From Candidatus Woesearchaeota archaeon (lineage in GTDB: Archaea; Nanobdellota; Nanobdellia; Woesearchaeales; 21-14-0-10-32-9): DNA of 6,691 nt. Where the stretch lies: assembly GCA_007116295.1 (NCBI GenBank), contig SKIS01000034.1, positions 1 to 6,691 of the forward strand, in the 5' to 3' direction. The notes beneath the pieces are model-generated. The model did no database searches and was not told the DNA's origin. It worked only from the letters and a program-made list of their open reading frames with translations. The translations under genes were made by a program, and so were the position numbers. This document shows, one piece after another, positions 5,508 to 6,691 of the stretch. Within the stretch, counting starts at the first letter, position 1. Every line of letters starts with the position of its first letter.

Positions 5508-5529
5508 TGTTGTAGAAATAGCTACAACA
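5508..5529. repeat. Inverted repeat between divergent promoters
   Basis: TGTTGTAG (5508-5515) and CTACAACA (5522-5529) are perfect 8-base inverted complements around a 6-base spacer. The 22-base site sits upstream of both the minus-strand TATA-like box (5493-5500) and the plus-strand TATA box (5556-5565), the position of a shared operator or activator site. As DNA it fits a dimeric helix-turn-helix regulator; it is not placed to be transcribed from either predicted promoter. Confidence 0.45.
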
Positions 5530-5555
5530 ATTAATAAAAAACTCTCTTTTAGTAA

Positions 5556-5565
5556 TATTTAAATA
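5556..5565 (+). promoter_or_regulatory. TATA box of the coiled-coil protein gene
   Basis: TATTTAAATA is centred about 27 bases upstream of the ATG at 5588, consistent with a leaderless or nearly leaderless transcript. No ribosome binding site is visible before that ATG (AATAATAAATAACC), which agrees. Confidence 0.6.
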
Positions 5566-5587
5566 AGGATATTAATAATAAATAACC

Positions 5588-6691
5588 ATGTCTATACTAA
5601 ACAGATTAGCTTATAATTTCAGATTAGCAATTTCTAGGAATCATTCTACTATAACACAAATATTTGCAAGCGCAGATTTAATGGCAAACAAAGATGTAGA
5701 AGTGGCAGAAAATCTAATAAAATATGAAAAAGAAGATCAAGACGTAGCAAGATTTAGAAGAAAGTACTATTCTGATAGCGCTAAAATAAAAAAATTACTA
5801 GAAAATCAAAACACAAAAAGTTCTCTTTCTCAACTAGAAAAATCGGAATCTCAATACTTACAGCAAGTCACTAAAGAAGTAGAAGATATAAAAAAAATCA
5901 TAGAATTATGTAGCAAAATGATTCAAAATGAACAAATAAGCATAATATATGATATGAGAAGACCTTTATATCAATTCTCTCACTTTGAAAAAACTTTATC
6001 AAAAACCCTAAAAAAAGTCGCTATCAACACTCAATATAGCAAACAAATAACGGATATATTAATTAGTATAGCAAAAAAATACAGGGACTTAGCAAATCAT
6101 GCTTTAGAATTAGGAAACAGAGCTCAACTAATAGCAATACCAAATTCATCTCAAGGAATAGTAATGTCTATGAGTAAACTAACCCTTTCAAAGCAAAAAC
6201 TAAACGGAAAAACAACCAGTATTGTAAATAGTATAAAAAAACTAGAACAAACTTTTAAAGAACTAAAAAATCACAAATTACTATCTCCTAAAGAAAGCCA
6301 AGAAGTCTTAGAAGCAATATCTCAATTTAAACAATCTTTCTACGAGTTAGAATCATTTTGTATTGACAGAGTTGACGCGTCTGCGACTCTTTTAAAAGAA
6401 GCTCGAATATTACAGATATCTAAGTTTAAAGAACTTGAAGAAATACATCAAGAAATTAGTGAGTTGACAAAGGCTCAATCAGGAACAAAATCTGAGACTC
6501 TTCTAAAGAAGGTTGATAAAACCATAAAGAAACTTGCAGATTCAAAAAGACTAACCAAATCAAGAAATGAACGTATAGAAAGAAAATTAATGAGAGAGAT
6601 AAATAGAGATAAAATTGCTCTTGAAAGAGTGGAAAGAAGAGCTGTTTTAGATGTTGACAAATCAAAAGGATTATTTGAAAATTTAAGCACA
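5588..6691 (+). CDS. Coiled-coil-rich protein of unknown function, 3' end outside window
   Basis: An uninterrupted frame of 368 codons starts at ATG 5588 and is still open at the last base, so the gene is incomplete on the right. I do not recognise the protein. It has no signal peptide or hydrophobic membrane segment and is rich in Lys, Glu, Gln, Leu and Ile with few Pro and Gly residues. Long charged helices with heptad-like spacing are evident around residues 64-112, 212-230 and 265-356. A less charged break at about 180-196 (LIAIPNSSQGIVMSM) may be a hinge. The last part (residues 320-350) is strongly basic, with many Arg and Lys. The start is supported by a TATA box about 27 bases upstream. 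Shorter open frames on the opposite strand here are shadows. It could be a structural, tethering or nucleic-acid-associated protein; nothing in the sequence decides this. Confidence 0.8.
   Translation, partial: MSILNRLAYNFRLAISRNHSTITQIFASADLMANKDVEVAENLIKYEKEDQDVARFRRKYYSDSAKIKKLLENQNTKSSLSQLEKSESQYLQQVTKEVEDIKKIIELCSKMIQNEQISIIYDMRRPLYQFSHFEKTLSKTLKKVAINTQYSKQITDILISIAKKYRDLANHALELGNRAQLIAIPNSSQGIVMSMSKLTLSKQKLNGKTTSIVNSIKKLEQTFKELKNHKLLSPKESQEVLEAISQFKQSFYELESFCIDRVDASATLLKEARILQISKFKELEEIHQEISELTKAQSGTKSETLLKKVDKTIKKLADSKRLTKSRNERIERKLMREINRDKIALERVERRAVLDVDKSKGLFENLST

Noticed and set aside
6456..6690. Minus-strand open frames near the right end
   Set aside because: They lie fully inside the long plus-strand frame from 5588, which has a promoter and coherent helical composition; the minus frames give unlikely Phe/Leu/Ser-rich peptides typical of a shadow of Lys/Glu-rich coding.

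Overview
The window is AT-rich and gene-dense and reads as archaeal DNA. Three start codons lie about 25-27 bases downstream of a TATA-like box (TTTATATAAT, TTTAAATA, TATTTAAATA), with no room for a leader, which is the arrangement of archaeal leaderless transcripts. Other genes carry ribosome binding sites matching the usual 16S rRNA tail (AGGTGAT, AGGAGGT, GGAGG). Small compact genes, tight ATGA overlaps, heavy use of ATA, AGA and AAA codons and several unrecognised proteins fit a small-genome archaeon, perhaps of the DPANN group. That placement is inference; there is no rRNA or marker gene here.

Layout. Positions 1-801 (minus) encode a zinc-dependent deacylase of the AstE/AspA (M14-like) family. 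Positions 802-1089 hold no convincing gene but contain two nested inverted-repeat structures. Positions 1090-3650 (minus) form a three-gene ABC-2 exporter operon, transcribed permease, permease, ATPase. A 79-base divergent promoter region (3651-3729) separates it from a plus-strand pair: a nucleotidyltransferase with a C-terminal helical half (3730-4488) and, overlapping it by ATGA, an adenylate kinase (4485-5099). The kinase converges on, and overlaps by 10 bases, a small unrecognised minus-strand gene (5090-5446). Its upstream region (5447-5587) is divergent with a long open frame starting at 5588 that runs off the window end and encodes an all-helical, coiled-coil-rich protein of unknown function.

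Functional reading. The three exporter genes clearly work together (ATPase plus two six-helix-type permeases); their substrate cannot be read from the sequence. The nucleotidyltransferase and adenylate kinase are translationally coupled and may share an adenine-nucleotide theme, but this is not demonstrated. No mobile element, CRISPR array, tRNA or rRNA was seen. The points most worth a second look are the structured intergenic element at 851-930, the Rx4H motif in the nucleotidyltransferase helical domain, the unusual LID region of the adenylate kinase, the palindromes in the 5447-5587 divergent region, and the uncharacterised coiled-coil protein.
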